Of a DNA stretch of 64,000 bases, positions 9,198 to 21,497 are shown in pieces. Source of the DNA: Idiomarina sp. MD25a (GTDB lineage Bacteria; Pseudomonadota; Gammaproteobacteria; Enterobacterales; Alteromonadaceae); the NCBI RefSeq assembly GCF_001870515.1, contig NZ_MDGT01000003.1:998842-1062841 (forward strand), written 5' to 3'. Within the stretch, counting starts at the first letter, position 1. The number at the start of each line of letters is the position of its first letter. The notes below the pieces were generated by a model that worked only from the letters and a program-made list of their open reading frames with translations, had not been told where the DNA came from and did not search any database. The translations under genes were made by a program, and so were the position numbers.

Positions 9198-10145
9198 TTA
9201 GTAATCAAACATTGCCGAGATAGACTCTTCATTACTCACGCGACGAAGCGCTTCAGAAAGCATGCCTGATAATGTCAACTGATGTACCTTACCGGTGGCT
9301 TTCATCTCTTCACTCAACGGAATACTGTCGGTTACGATGAGCTCATCGATCGAGGAGTCTTTGATGTTGTTCACAGCATTACCAGAAAAGACCGGGTGAG
9401 TGGCGTATGCGAATACACGTTTTGCACCATGCTGTTTCAGGGCTTCAGCCGCTTTACACAAGGTACCGCCCGTATCGATCATATCGTCGACAATAATACA
9501 GTCACGATCTTTAATGTCACCGATGATGTGCATGACTTGAGAAACGTTGGCTGAAGGACGGCGCTTATCAATAATCGCAAGGTCAGTATCGTCCATTAAT
9601 TTAGCGAATGCACGGGCACGCACAACGCCACCAATATCGGGTGATACGACGACAGGGTTATCGAACTTCTGGTTACGCATATGTTCAAGCAGAACAGGTG
9701 TGCCAAAAACGTTATCAACAGGCACATCGAAGAAACCTTGGATTTGTTCGGCATGCAAGTCGACCGTCAAGACGCGGTCAACACCGACACTTGAAAGAAA
9801 GTCAGCAACGACTTTAGCGGTAATGGGAACACGTGCAGAACGAACACGACGATCTTGGCGTGCATAGCCAAAATAAGGCATGACTGCAGTGATACGGCCA
9901 GCAGACGCACGACGCAGCGCATCAACCATAACGATGAGTTCCATTAGGTTGTCATTGGTTGGGGCACATGTTGATTGCAATAAAAAAACGTCCGCACCGC
10001 GGACGTTTTCATTGATGGCGACACTGATCTCACCGTCACTAAAACGACCTACAGAGGCGTCTCCGAGTTTGATATATAAGCGGTCAGCGATCTTCTGCGC
10101 AAGTTCTGGCGTGGCGTTACCAGCGAAGAGTTTCATGTCAGGCAC
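9198..10145 (-). CDS. prs: Ribose-phosphate pyrophosphokinase
   Basis: PRPP synthase of 315 residues, forming PRPP from ribose 5-phosphate and ATP for purine, pyrimidine, NAD, histidine and tryptophan synthesis. The N-terminus [17 protein letters not shown] is almost the same as the enterobacterial enzyme. The catalytic flexible-loop segment [14 protein letters not shown] and the PRPP-binding [11 protein letters not shown] are intact. It follows ispE by 12 bases and precedes rplY after a structured 154-base gap, so transcription may be partly terminated between prs and rplY. Confidence 0.98.
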   Translation of the reverse strand: MPDMKLFAGNATPELAQKIADRLYIKLGDASVGRFSDGEISVAINENVRGADVFLLQSTCAPTNDNLMELIVMVDALRRASAGRITAVMPYFGYARQDRRVRSARVPITAKVVADFLSSVGVDRVLTVDLHAEQIQGFFDVPVDNVFGTPVLLEHMRNQKFDNPVVVSPDIGGVVRARAFAKLMDDTDLAIIDKRRPSANVSQVMHIIGDIKDRDCIIVDDMIDTGGTLCKAAEALKQHGAKRVFAYATHPVFSGNAVNNIKDSSIDELIVTDSIPLSEEMKATGKVHQLTLSGMLSEALRRVSNEESISAMFDY

Positions 10146-10157
10146 AACAAACCTCGA

Positions 10158-11024
10158 CTAAATTTGGGTTAATGTCCGGATAAGCGATGAACGGTTCTGG
10201 CCCTGCACAACATAACTTTCGGGTAGCGAAAGTAGCGCCTGTGCAGCAATAGCTTGTTGCTGATTCGCGAAACGAGTGAATAAGCAAGCACCTGTGCCAG
10301 TAAGCCGAGTCGGACCATAGTTTAGCAACTGCGCGTGCAGCTTGGCAACTGCGGGATAGTGCTTGAGCACCACGGGTTCGAATACATTGGCAGTGTTGTG
10401 CCAGTGCCATTGCGAGGGTGGTAAAGGCTTGCAGTCGCGTTTAAGGTCAGTATCAGCGAATAACGCAGCGGTTGAGATATTGACTTGAGGTTTGACCACT
10501 AAATAATAGCTTTGGTCAGGTTCAACGTCGGTAAACTGATCACCAATACCTGTAGCGAAAGCGCTGTGTCCATGAACGAAAATCGGCACATCGGCACCGA
10601 GCTCGGCAGCGATAGGCAATAATTGTGAGGTGGTGAAGGGGTGTCCCCAGATGTGGTTTAACCCGACCAGTGTGGTCGCGGCATCCGACGACCCACCGCC
10701 CAGTCCTGCACCTTGCGGTAACCGTTTATCAAGCGTGATGCGGACGCCAAAATGAGGCTGCTGCTGTTGCTGGCACTCGCGCATTAAGCGTTGTGCGGCG
10801 CGAAACACCAGGTTATCAGTGACATTAATGTTACTGTCGGTATCGACAAGCTCAATACATGGTTCTGCGAGTGGCTCAAAGGTTAAAGTATCTTCAATAT
10901 CAATAAATTGAAACACGGTTTCGAGGTTGTGATAGCCATCATCACGACGTCCCGTAATATGTAAAAATAAATTAAGTTTTGCTGGAGCTGGCAAAGTCAG
11001 CGGTGAGTTTTGCGTATCGGTCAT
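10158..11024 (-). CDS. ispE: 4-diphosphocytidyl-2-C-methyl-D-erythritol kinase
   Basis: A GHMP-family kinase of 288 residues that phosphorylates CDP-methylerythritol in the MEP isoprenoid pathway. The N-terminal PAPAKLNLFLHITGRRDDGYH and the ATP-binding PQGAGLGGGSSDAAT motif are diagnostic, and LTGTGACLF near the C-terminus is the third GHMP motif. It is placed between lolB (9 bases upstream) and prs (12 bases downstream), the standard gammaproteobacterial order lolB-ispE-prs. Confidence 0.97.
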   Translation of the reverse strand: MTDTQNSPLTLPAPAKLNLFLHITGRRDDGYHNLETVFQFIDIEDTLTFEPLAEPCIELVDTDSNINVTDNLVFRAAQRLMRECQQQQQPHFGVRITLDKRLPQGAGLGGGSSDAATTLVGLNHIWGHPFTTSQLLPIAAELGADVPIFVHGHSAFATGIGDQFTDVEPDQSYYLVVKPQVNISTAALFADTDLKRDCKPLPPSQWHWHNTANVFEPVVLKHYPAVAKLHAQLLNYGPTRLTGTGACLFTRFANQQQAIAAQALLSLPESYVVQGQNRSSLIRTLTQI

Positions 11025-11033
11025 TGTGATGCT

Positions 11034-11684
11034 CTAGTTTGCCAGTTGAATTAATGAAGGCTGGGTTTGCCAGGACTGCGCTTGGATTTTAAGTTTCAGC
11101 TGCGGGTTCTCGGCATGCACCTGTTCGGGTAACAGTTGCTGTGATTGATAGAACCAAGTTAACTGCCATTGTTCTCCTTTAGGCGCCTGGTAACGGGCAC
11201 TAATCAAACGTCCTCGTTGATCAAACGTGAATTGAGTAAATCTCGGGTCGAGTCGGCCTAGTAACCAATCTGGCAATTCTTCGACAGGCAAGCGCATACC
11301 CGTATAACGATATAGTAAAGTTTCTGCGGAATGGCTTTCTATCCGCTTGCCGTCGACTTTGATCAACGCTCGTGTGGCGCTTATATTTAGGTGAGCGAGT
11401 TCCCCTTTTAGCGGGTGAGTAATCACTACGTCTTGCTCGGTGGGCGTTGAACGCCAGCGCAAATAGGCGCTATCCTTATTATTCGATTCAAGTTCTGTCA
11501 AGGCAAAACGACCCGATAGCTGCCATCTATTTATTCGTTGCAAGCGTTGTTGGTGCGCCTCTACTTGTTGGTTCGAGATATTAGTTGCAACACTCTGCTG
11601 GGGTGGTTCAGGGATGCTACAGCCCGTTATAGCTAGGCCACAGACTAGCATCAACAATGTCCAACGAGATAATTTTAACAGCAC
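11034..11684 (-). CDS. lolB: Outer-membrane lipoprotein insertion protein LolB
   Basis: A 216-residue lipoprotein that receives lipoproteins from LolA and inserts them into the outer membrane. The signal peptide ends in lipobox ITGC, with the lipidated Cys at residue 22. The next residues (SIPEPP) lack Asp at +2, consistent with outer-membrane sorting. Further support comes from INRWQLSGRFAL near residue 50 and VEELPDWLLGRL. It is the first gene of the leftward block and diverges from hemA across 149 bases that must hold promoters for both. Confidence 0.93.
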   Translation of the reverse strand: MLLKLSRWTLLMLVCGLAITGCSIPEPPQQSVATNISNQQVEAHQQRLQRINRWQLSGRFALTELESNNKDSAYLRWRSTPTEQDVVITHPLKGELAHLNISATRALIKVDGKRIESHSAETLLYRYTGMRLPVEELPDWLLGRLDPRFTQFTFDQRGRLISARYQAPKGEQWQLTWFYQSQQLLPEQVHAENPQLKLKIQAQSWQTQPSLIQLAN

Positions 11685-11833
11685 AGGTGAGTTCGCCTTT
11701 ATGAATTAAACTGGATTGATCGTTTAGCTCTGCGTAGTTCACCAGAATTGTCTGTGACTTTCAATAATCCCTGCAATCACGTACAATCGCGTCAGCGTTT
11801 TCAACCCTCTGTTAGAGTAAACCGCGACTCCGA

Positions 11834-13105
11834 ATGACCATTTCAATATTAGGTATTAATCACAGAACGGCACCTGTCGAATTGCGCGAGCGCGTGGCTT
11901 TTGGCCCCGTGCAACTAGAACAGGCTTTGTCCGAAATAAAGCAGTTACCGGGTATTGAAGAAGCTGTCATCGTTTCCACCTGTAATCGCACTGAACTTTA
12001 CTGCCATGGTCATGCTGAACATCAACCGTTACTTCATTGGCTGTCGCAATTTCACGGCATTCGTCCGAGCGAGTTGGAGCAACACCATTATTTTCATACC
12101 CAAGAAGATGCTGTAGCACACTTAATGAGTGTCGCTAGCGGCTTAGACTCGTTAGTATTAGGTGAACCGCAAATTGTAGGGCAGGTGAAACAAGCCTATC
12201 AACAAGCGAAACACTTCAGTGTGGTCGGTGGAATTCTAGAACGGCTCTTTCAAAATACTTTTCGCGTGGCTAAAGCCGTTCGGAATGAAACCGAGGTGGG
12301 TCAAAATGCCGTGTCAGTCGCATTTGCAGCGGTGAGTTTAGCAAAACATATTTTTGGTGACTTAAAGCACTCCAATGTGTTGCTGGTCGGTGCCGGGGAT
12401 ACCTCTGAGCTCGTCGCGCAACACCTTGTGCAGCAAGGTGTCAGCTCGCTGAGTGTGGCGAACCGTACTTTGCAGCGTGCGACAGAGCTTGCTCAACGCG
12501 TGGGGGCCGAGGCACACAGTCTGAGCCAACTCGGTGAGTTATTGCCGAGCGCCGACATCGTTGTCAGTTCGACGGCGAGTACTTTGCCTATTATCGGTAA
12601 AGGCCGCGTTGAAAAGGCGTTAAAGCAGCGCCGGCATAAACCGATTTTGTTGATTGACTTAGCGGTTCCGCGCGACATTGAAGAGCAAGTAAACGAATTG
12701 GATGACGCATACCTCTATACGGTAGACGATTTACAAAATATAATCAGTGAAAATATTAAGAACCGCGAGCAAGCAGCGCAGCAAGCTCGCAAAATCATTG
12801 CTCGAGAGGCTAGTCAGTTTTTAGATTGGTTACGCTCCCTTGATAGTGTCACTTTAATTAGAGATTATCGGCAACACACGCAAAAAATTGCACAAGTCCA
12901 ACTCGAAAAAGCATTGGCTATGTTGCAGCAGGGCAAGCCGGCCGAGCAAGTCATGCAAGTTCTCAGTCACAAGCTCAGTCAACAGCTCGCTCATCGACCT
13001 ACACAGCTCTTAAAGCAAGCGGGCGAGCAGGGTGACCAAACCACATTATCGGTGTTACAACAATTGTGGCTTGAGGATGATAAACAGAATAAGGAAACCA
13101 ACTAA
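11834..13105 (+). CDS. hemA: Glutamyl-tRNA reductase
   Basis: A 423-residue NADPH-dependent enzyme making glutamate-1-semialdehyde from glutamyl-tRNA, the first committed step of haem synthesis. The N-terminal [17 protein letters not shown] and the catalytic cysteine in STCNRTELY (about residue 50) are intact. The [13 protein letters not shown] segment and a Rossmann domain ([16 protein letters not shown]) follow, with a C-terminal dimerisation helix. It is first in hemA-prfA-prmC, with the prfA start 2 bases after its stop. In enterics, HemA is controlled by haem-dependent proteolysis. Confidence 0.98.
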   Translation: MTISILGINHRTAPVELRERVAFGPVQLEQALSEIKQLPGIEEAVIVSTCNRTELYCHGHAEHQPLLHWLSQFHGIRPSELEQHHYFHTQEDAVAHLMSVASGLDSLVLGEPQIVGQVKQAYQQAKHFSVVGGILERLFQNTFRVAKAVRNETEVGQNAVSVAFAAVSLAKHIFGDLKHSNVLLVGAGDTSELVAQHLVQQGVSSLSVANRTLQRATELAQRVGAEAHSLSQLGELLPSADIVVSSTASTLPIIGKGRVEKALKQRRHKPILLIDLAVPRDIEEQVNELDDAYLYTVDDLQNIISENIKNREQAAQQARKIIAREASQFLDWLRSLDSVTLIRDYRQHTQKIAQVQLEKALAMLQQGKPAEQVMQVLSHKLSQQLAHRPTQLLKQAGEQGDQTTLSVLQQLWLEDDKQNKETN

Positions 13106-13107
13106 GC

Positions 13108-14196
13108 ATGAATCCATCAATAGAGCGAAAGCTTGAGGGGCTAATCGAGCGATACGAGGAAGTACAAGCCTTGCTCGGCGAGCCTGATATTATTTCAGAT
13201 CAGGATAAGTTCCGCTCATTGTCAAAAGAATACTCGCAGTTAGAAGAAGTAGTCAGCGCGTTCAATGCTTATCGCCAAGCGCAATCTGACTTATCCGCAG
13301 CCAATGAAATGGCAGATGATGACGATCCAGAAATGCGAGAAATGGCGGATGAAGAGATTACTGATGCCAAACAACGCGTAGAGTCGCTTGAAAATTCGCT
13401 GCAGGTTCTATTGCTGCCTAAAGACCCTAACGATGATCGCGCGTGTTATCTTGAAATTCGAGCGGGCGCGGGTGGTGACGAAGCCGCCATATTTGCCGGC
13501 GATTTATTTAGAATGTATAGCCGCTATGCGGAACAACACGGTTGGCGCGTAAGCACTGTGAGCGCAAACGAGGGTGAACACGGTGGTTACAAAGAGGTCA
13601 TTGCTCAGTTGAGTGGCGATGGCGTGTATGGTCGTATGAAATTCGAATCGGGTGGGCATCGTGTGCAGCGCGTGCCAGAAACCGAGTCGCAAGGCCGCAT
13701 TCATACTTCAGCGTGCACTGTGGCTGTGTTACCTGAAATTCCAGAGGCTGAAGCGATTGAAATCAACCCAGCCGATTTGCGAGTCGATACCTACCGTGCT
13801 TCAGGCGCAGGTGGTCAGCACGTTAACCGAACGGATTCAGCGATTCGCATTACGCACTTGCCATCGGGGGTGGTCGTCGAGTGTCAGGAAGAGCGCTCGC
13901 AGCACAAAAACCGAGCTAAGGCGATGTCGGTATTACAGTCGCGATTGCAACGCATGGAAGATGAAAAACGCGCTCAGGAAGAAGCAAGTACACGACGTAG
14001 CTTAGTGGGCAGTGGCGATCGTTCAGAGCGTATTCGTACTTATAACTATCCACAAAGCCGAGTGACTGACCACCGTATTAACCTCACGCTGTATCGCTTG
14101 GACGAGGTCCTTGAGGGTGGGTTGGATTTGTTACTCGACCCTATCATTACCGAACATCAAGCCGATCAGCTCGCAGCTTTGTCACAAGATAATTAA
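13108..14196 (+). CDS. prfA: Peptide chain release factor 1
   Basis: RF1 of 362 residues, recognising UAA and UAG stops. The GGQ loop is in [16 protein letters not shown], where the Gln is the target of PrmC methylation. The codon-recognition tripeptide appears as PET in [14 protein letters not shown], fitting the PxT rule for RF1. RF2 has SPF instead. It overlaps prmC by one base, matching the functional link. Nothing unusual is visible. Confidence 0.98.
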   Translation: MNPSIERKLEGLIERYEEVQALLGEPDIISDQDKFRSLSKEYSQLEEVVSAFNAYRQAQSDLSAANEMADDDDPEMREMADEEITDAKQRVESLENSLQVLLLPKDPNDDRACYLEIRAGAGGDEAAIFAGDLFRMYSRYAEQHGWRVSTVSANEGEHGGYKEVIAQLSGDGVYGRMKFESGGHRVQRVPETESQGRIHTSACTVAVLPEIPEAEAIEINPADLRVDTYRASGAGGQHVNRTDSAIRITHLPSGVVVECQEERSQHKNRAKAMSVLQSRLQRMEDEKRAQEEASTRRSLVGSGDRSERIRTYNYPQSRVTDHRINLTLYRLDEVLEGGLDLLLDPIITEHQADQLAALSQDN

Positions 14197-15044
14197 TGAG
14201 CCTGAGTATCAAAGACGCGCTCGACTGGGCGCGTCAACAGCTAGCGAGCAACGCCGAGCTAACCGACGCCGCGCTTGATAGTCGTGTGCTTTTATCCTAT
14301 CTGCTCGACAAGCCCGTCAGCTATTTTATGACATGGCCCGAGCGTTGTTTGAGTCAGTCACAGTTTCAACAACTTCAATCGTGGGTCGAACGCCGATGCA
14401 GTGGTGAACCCGTTGCGTACATTGTTGGTGAACGTGAGTTCTGGTCACTACCACTAGCCGTTAACGAAAGTACGTTGATACCGAGACCCGATACTGAGTG
14501 CTTAGTTGAGACTGCACTATCACTCTCACTGCCGCAGCAGGCGCGTGTGCTCGACTTGGGCACAGGCACCGGTGCTATTGCCTTGGCATTAAAAAGTGAG
14601 CGCCCTAACTGGCATATCACTGCAGTTGATCAGTCGGCGCAGGCCGTTGAACTTGCTAAGGGTAACGCAGAACGGCTTGAACTAGAGGTTGAGGTGCTTC
14701 AAAGTAACTGGTTTCAAGCACTAAATGATGCGCCCGCATTTGACTTGATTGTCAGTAACCCACCTTACATCGCTGATGATGACGAGCACTTGCATCAAGG
14801 CGATGTGAGATTTGAGCCTCGCTCGGCCTTAGTCGCGGGGCAGTCAGGTTTGGCTGATCTGAATCATATTGCAGCAGGAGGTTACCCGCATCTTCAACCC
14901 GGTGGCTGGCTTCTTCTAGAACATGGTTGGCAACAGGCGCAGGCTGTTATAACTTTATTACGTGAATTCGGTTATAAAAACGTTAACATATGGCGAGATT
15001 ATGGTAATGTCGAACGAATCACTGGCGGACAGAAAGTGAAATAA
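14196..15044 (+). CDS. prmC: Release factor glutamine methyltransferase PrmC
   Basis: A 282-residue SAM-dependent methyltransferase that modifies the GGQ glutamine of release factors. An N-terminal helical recognition domain is followed by the SAM-binding VLDLGTGTGAIALAL and the catalytic NPPY in IVSNPPYIADDD. It starts on the last base of the prfA stop, so the pair is translationally coupled. A paralogue for ribosomal protein L3 (prmB) is encoded at 41480-42406; position beside prfA separates the two. Confidence 0.97.
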   Translation: MSLSIKDALDWARQQLASNAELTDAALDSRVLLSYLLDKPVSYFMTWPERCLSQSQFQQLQSWVERRCSGEPVAYIVGEREFWSLPLAVNESTLIPRPDTECLVETALSLSLPQQARVLDLGTGTGAIALALKSERPNWHITAVDQSAQAVELAKGNAERLELEVEVLQSNWFQALNDAPAFDLIVSNPPYIADDDEHLHQGDVRFEPRSALVAGQSGLADLNHIAAGGYPHLQPGGWLLLEHGWQQAQAVITLLREFGYKNVNIWRDYGNVERITGGQKVK

Positions 15045-15058
15045 AGAGAGAGAGCATT

Positions 15059-16531
15059 ATGAGCAATCAGTTCATGTTTGCTGATGAGCCGCAACAGGCG
15101 CAACCGGCACTACTAAAAGACAAATGGAAAGTGCTGATTGTTGATGATGAACCCGAGGTTCATGCGGTGACAAAGTTGGCATTAAGCGATTTTGAGTTTC
15201 TGGGCCGAGGTCTTGAGTTTCACAGTGCTTTTTCGGGTGAAGAAGCGCGGCAGTTGGTTGATCAACATCCTGACGCTGCCATTTTGTTGCTTGATGTGGT
15301 GATGGAGTCCGATGATGCAGGACTTAAAGTGGCGCGCTATATCCGCGAAGACGCCGACAATCATTATACCCGAATTATTCTTCGAACCGGTCAGCCTGGG
15401 CAAGCGCCAGAGCGAACGGTTATCGTCAACTATGATATCAACGATTATAAATCTAAAACCGAACTGACGGCGCAAAAGCTGTTTACTGCGGTGATGTCGT
15501 CTTTGCGTTCTTACCGCGATATTATGTCAGTTGACCAAAGTCGTCAGGGGCTCGAAAAAATCATTGAAGCATCGGCTAACCTATACACACTGCAGCCGAT
15601 GCAACAGTTTGTTGACGGTATCGTACAGCAACTGAGTTGGGTGATTGGCGGCGCACGCCAAACGCTCTATGCCACGGCTACGGATGATGGTCGTGCTTAC
15701 CGAGTGGTGGCTGCTAACGGCGAAGATAGTCAAGTGGCAATGGGGCAAACATTACGCTCGGTCTTACCTGCTCCGGCGCTTGCGGAACTTGATAGCGTGA
15801 TACAAAACAACAGCCACTACTATGGTGGTGACTTTGTCTTGATGTATTGTCGTAGCCACTGCCGGCCACAGGGCTCGGTGCTATTTATTGGTGGTATGTC
15901 GCGAGCGTTGACCGATGATGATCATCATGTTTTGAAGCTGTTTGCAGAAAATGTACAGAAGGCGCAAGACAATGTGGTTTGTATCGAGGATACCGATGTT
16001 TTGATGGCAGGCATTGCTGATCAACTGGTGCACTTACAAACCAGTCATTTTACGAGTGAGGATGTAGCAGGCTCGGAGGCCATCGCGTATCGACTTGGCA
16101 GGGCGCTATTCGATGAATCGACAGCCATCGATGTGAGTTGTGCGGTGACCTTGTATGCACGAGCGAAGCCGTTATTAGCATGCATAGAACCTAATGCAGC
16201 CGCTCATGAAACCAGTTGTCAGCAGCGTATAGCAACCTCATTGCGAGGCCTTAAAAACGGACAGGAACAAGCAACTCAGTTTGCTTATACAGCCTTGATG
16301 GAGCGCTTGGAGCGCTGGGACGGATTGGGCTTGCCCGAGGGGAAAAAGGGTAACTCCATTGCTGAATCCACGCAGGTTATCCTAGTATCAGAACAAATTG
16401 CCGATTGGCGTACCCAGGGGTTAGCGGAAAGTGATATGATTACGCGTTTGCAAGATGAGCGCGGGCGTTATTACTCTCCCGACTTTTTGGATAAGGTGAT
16501 TAAGCACATTGGTGTCGCGATAGCGAGCTAG
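15059..16531 (+). CDS. Response regulator: REC-DUF3369-degenerate HD-GYP
   Basis: A 490-residue soluble protein. The N-terminal receiver domain (about residues 23-145) has the acidic pair DDE (29-31), phospho-acceptor D79 in LLLDVVMES and a conserved Lys in YKSK. A DUF3369 region follows (about 150-320). The C-terminal 170 residues align by eye with an HD-GYP phosphodiesterase end, including ERWDGLGLPEGKKG for the usual HHERWDGTGYP-like stretch. The metal-binding HD pair and GYP are not seen, so it is probably inactive as an enzyme. It is inserted between prmC and sirB2. A phospho-dependent binding or scaffold role is inferred. Confidence 0.85.
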   Translation: MSNQFMFADEPQQAQPALLKDKWKVLIVDDEPEVHAVTKLALSDFEFLGRGLEFHSAFSGEEARQLVDQHPDAAILLLDVVMESDDAGLKVARYIREDADNHYTRIILRTGQPGQAPERTVIVNYDINDYKSKTELTAQKLFTAVMSSLRSYRDIMSVDQSRQGLEKIIEASANLYTLQPMQQFVDGIVQQLSWVIGGARQTLYATATDDGRAYRVVAANGEDSQVAMGQTLRSVLPAPALAELDSVIQNNSHYYGGDFVLMYCRSHCRPQGSVLFIGGMSRALTDDDHHVLKLFAENVQKAQDNVVCIEDTDVLMAGIADQLVHLQTSHFTSEDVAGSEAIAYRLGRALFDESTAIDVSCAVTLYARAKPLLACIEPNAAAHETSCQQRIATSLRGLKNGQEQATQFAYTALMERLERWDGLGLPEGKKGNSIAESTQVILVSEQIADWRTQGLAESDMITRLQDERGRYYSPDFLDKVIKHIGVAIAS

Positions 16532-16578
16532 TGCCTTGCTCGAATCCCAGCACGATAGAATTGTGAGGAGAACTGGTT

Positions 16579-16953
16579 TTGTATATCGCATTTAAACATC
16601 TGCACGTATTATTCGTGGTGATTTCCGTAGCGTTGTTTATGCTGCGTTTTTTTTGGGTGCTTAAATCCCCTCAACAGTTACAGAAAAAGTGGGTTAAGAT
16701 TGTTCCCCACATTAACGATACGTTTCTTTTACTTAGCGCAATTGCGATGATTATCATTGTAGGTGGAGCACCGATCAGTGGTGAATGGCTATCGAACAAA
16801 GTGATTGGCCTAGTGGGTTATATTGTTTTTGGCTTAATTGCATTTAAGTCTGCTAACGCGGGTATGCGTTGGGTCGGCTTTTTAGGCGCAGTGGCTTGGT
16901 TATTGTTTTTATTCCATGTCGCTTACTCAAAAATGCCCATATTGTTTGCTTAA
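16579..16953 (+). CDS. SirB2-family membrane protein
   Basis: A 124-residue, very hydrophobic protein with about four membrane helices. It starts at a TTG (16579) eight bases after GAGGAG; no ATG fits the reading frame near this site. The sequence YIAFKHLHVLFVVISVALFMLRFFW is characteristic of SirB2, a family of unknown biochemical role that travels with prfA-prmC-sirB1-kdsA. Despite the name (Salmonella invasion regulator) nothing here suggests a virulence role. The family call is good; the function is unknown. Confidence 0.87.
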   Translation: MYIAFKHLHVLFVVISVALFMLRFFWVLKSPQQLQKKWVKIVPHINDTFLLLSAIAMIIIVGGAPISGEWLSNKVIGLVGYIVFGLIAFKSANAGMRWVGFLGAVAWLLFLFHVAYSKMPILFA

Positions 16954-16997
16954 GCGCTGCATAACTTATCTACAAACTCGTTTAACTTTAGGTGACC

Positions 16998-17801
16998 ATG
17001 TCGTATTCTTTTCTTGAACTCAGTGAACAAGAATGGCTACCAACATTAGATATTATTTGGGAAATAAGTCGTCAGCTTGGCTACCGTAAGGTCGCTGATA
17101 TTGCCGAATTCTGGCAGCAGGTTGATGACTTTGATGGCTTTGATGAACACGCCTCCGCAGCGGATAAAATGGCGCAACTGGGGCATTATTTTTATCGTGA
17201 ATTAGGATATAGCGATGCGCCTGAATCTTGGGTGAAGTCGCACCGTATTTTGGTCCACGAGGTGTGCGTCCAACGTACGGGTGTCCCGTTAGTGCTCGCA
17301 ATGCTATTACACGCAGCTGCTCATCGTCATGGATTACACGTTCAACTGATTGATTTTCCTGGCTATCCGCTACTTAAGTATGAAACGCAAGGGCATGCGC
17401 ATTTCTTCGATCCACACACAGGTCAATCGGTGCGTTACGAAGATATCGTTCATCGTTTTGACCACCTAATGGATGGCGACGCTCAGTTTTGTTGGGAATG
17501 GGCAGAAGCAACGCCGCAGTCAGGATTAATTGAAGCGTATCTAACGGAATTAAAACAATGTTTTATGGCTGAGGCGCGTTTCGAAAAGGCGCTACGTTGT
17601 ATTGAGATGCTGCTCGTGTTACGACCCAACGACCCGTATGAGATTCGCGATCGTGGATACTTATATGAAGAGCTAGGGTGTCAACACATTGCGGCTGATG
17701 ATTATCAGTTTTTTGTTGAGCAGTGCCCAGACGATCCGAGCGCTCAGTTGCTGAAGCTGCAACTTGAGAACTATGCTGGACCGTCGCATATTGTTCATTA
17801 G
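16998..17801 (+). CDS. SirB1-family transglutaminase-like/TPR protein
   Basis: About 267 residues. An N-terminal SirB1/transglutaminase-like region contains VHEVCVQRTGVPLVLAMLLHAAAHRHGL, the usual core of the family. A C-terminal TPR-like helical stretch (about residues 190-260, EARFEKALRCIEMLLVLRPNDPYEIRDRGY) completes it. The ATG at 16998 is preferred over the GTG at 16992, because AGGTGA then acts as the ribosome-binding site. It is cytoplasmic and typically lies upstream of kdsA, as here, though a transporter gene separates them. The molecular function is not established. Confidence 0.88.
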   Translation: MSYSFLELSEQEWLPTLDIIWEISRQLGYRKVADIAEFWQQVDDFDGFDEHASAADKMAQLGHYFYRELGYSDAPESWVKSHRILVHEVCVQRTGVPLVLAMLLHAAAHRHGLHVQLIDFPGYPLLKYETQGHAHFFDPHTGQSVRYEDIVHRFDHLMDGDAQFCWEWAEATPQSGLIEAYLTELKQCFMAEARFEKALRCIEMLLVLRPNDPYEIRDRGYLYEELGCQHIAADDYQFFVEQCPDDPSAQLLKLQLENYAGPSHIVH

Positions 17802-17844
17802 CAATACCGTTAACAATAATGATTAAGAAATAAGGAGTATCCAG

Positions 17845-19967
<2,123 letters not shown>

Positions 19968-19976
19968 CACCTAGCT

Positions 19977-21467
19977 ATGCTAAAGCCGTCACATATGCAG
20001 GCGCCAACTAAATTAACCGGCGTTGATGCGGCAAAAATTCTGTCGCGCGCAGTGGGCGGCTTGTTAGCTCTACTATCGTTGGCGATGCTCATTCCTTTTG
20101 CAGTTGCGGTCGCCAATAGCGAAAAGGAACAGTGGACCTACTTAACCCTTGCAGTGATAGGCTTTGTCGCAGGGACAGCGTTGTTCTTGCAAAAGTCAGG
20201 CGAGTCGAAGCTGCGGGCACGACAGGTGTTTCTGCTGACAACCTTATGTTGGCTTTCAGCAAGCCTTTTTTCTGCTTTACCGTTTATCTTCGCCCAACCT
20301 TATTTGAGCTTTGCTGACGCATGGTTCGAATCAATGTCAGCGATTACTACCACAGGGGCCACGGTGATTACTGGGCTCGACGATCTGCCCAGGGCTGTGC
20401 TGTTATGGCGTGGCATGCTGCAGTGGTTAGGTGGGATCGGGATTATCGTCATGGCGATGGCGATTTTGCCTTTTCTACAAGTCGGGGGGATGCGCCTGTT
20501 CCAAGCGGAGTCCTCGGACATATCGGGTAAGTTTATGCCGCGCTCGAGCAATATGGTATTTGCGATTGGGCGAGTATACATTTTGCTCACTATTCTGGTG
20601 ATGGTGCTATATTGGTTAGGCGGGATGCAAACCTTCGATGCGATTGTGCACGGTATGACTACCATTGCAACGGCCGGCTTTTCGAACTATGACGCTTCTT
20701 TCGGACATTTTGCCGATACGCCATTCTTGATGATTACCGGCACGGTGTTTATGGTCGCCGGTGCTTTGCCATTCGTTCTATACATTCGTGCACTTAAGGG
20801 CGATGTAGGGCCGCTATATCAAGACTCTCAAGTGCGTGCGTTTCTTATTTTTCTGCTGCTTGCGATTACTTTTATCACATTGGTCCATGGCACGCGCGGA
20901 CGCGACGTATTTGATGCGCTTATTCATACGGCATTTAATGTTGTTTCTGTGGTGACTACCACAGGCTATGCCAGCGAAGACTACGGACAGTGGGGCAACT
21001 GGGCACTCATGGTGTTCTTCTATCTCATGTTTGTCGGTGGCTGCACGGGCTCTACTGCCGGCGGTATGAAAATTTTTCGTTTCCAGCTCTCGCAATTACT
21101 CCTTAAAAAGCAATTTAACCAGCTGATACATCCTAACCTTGTACGCGTGCAAAGTTATCAAGATCGTCGTGTAAATGATGCGTTGCTCGGCTCGATGGTC
21201 GCCTTTTGCTTTATGTATTTTATCCTTGTTGCATTCATTGCCCTTGGCTTATCGCTGTTTGATTTAGATTTTTTAACTGCGATCTCGGGTGCGGCTTCTG
21301 CCGTAAGTAACGTAGGCCCAGGTTTGGGCGAGGTCATTGGCCCTTCAGGAAGCTTTGCAAGCTTGGACAGCGGTGCCAAATTGTTACTCGTGTTTGCCAT
21401 GTTGGCAGGCCGATTAGAAATAATGACCGTACTGATACTGTTCCATCGGCATTATTGGCGACACTAA
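19977..21467 (+). CDS. trkH: TrkH-family potassium uptake protein
   Basis: A 496-residue potassium-translocating subunit of the Trk system, in the inner membrane. The four selectivity-filter-like loops are recognisable: SAITTTGATV, TTIATAGFSNYD, VVTTTGYASED and SNVGPGLGEV. It is slightly longer than E. coli TrkH, with an N-terminal extension before the first helix. The regulatory NAD-binding TrkA is not in the window and must be encoded elsewhere. It starts 9 bases after kdsA, so it is likely to be transcribed with it. Confidence 0.94.
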   Translation: MLKPSHMQAPTKLTGVDAAKILSRAVGGLLALLSLAMLIPFAVAVANSEKEQWTYLTLAVIGFVAGTALFLQKSGESKLRARQVFLLTTLCWLSASLFSALPFIFAQPYLSFADAWFESMSAITTTGATVITGLDDLPRAVLLWRGMLQWLGGIGIIVMAMAILPFLQVGGMRLFQAESSDISGKFMPRSSNMVFAIGRVYILLTILVMVLYWLGGMQTFDAIVHGMTTIATAGFSNYDASFGHFADTPFLMITGTVFMVAGALPFVLYIRALKGDVGPLYQDSQVRAFLIFLLLAITFITLVHGTRGRDVFDALIHTAFNVVSVVTTTGYASEDYGQWGNWALMVFFYLMFVGGCTGSTAGGMKIFRFQLSQLLLKKQFNQLIHPNLVRVQSYQDRRVNDALLGSMVAFCFMYFILVAFIALGLSLFDLDFLTAISGAASAVSNVGPGLGEVIGPSGSFASLDSGAKLLLVFAMLAGRLEIMTVLILFHRHYWRH

Positions 21468-21497
21468 TAGCTTTGTATTAAAACGTAGGGATAAACT

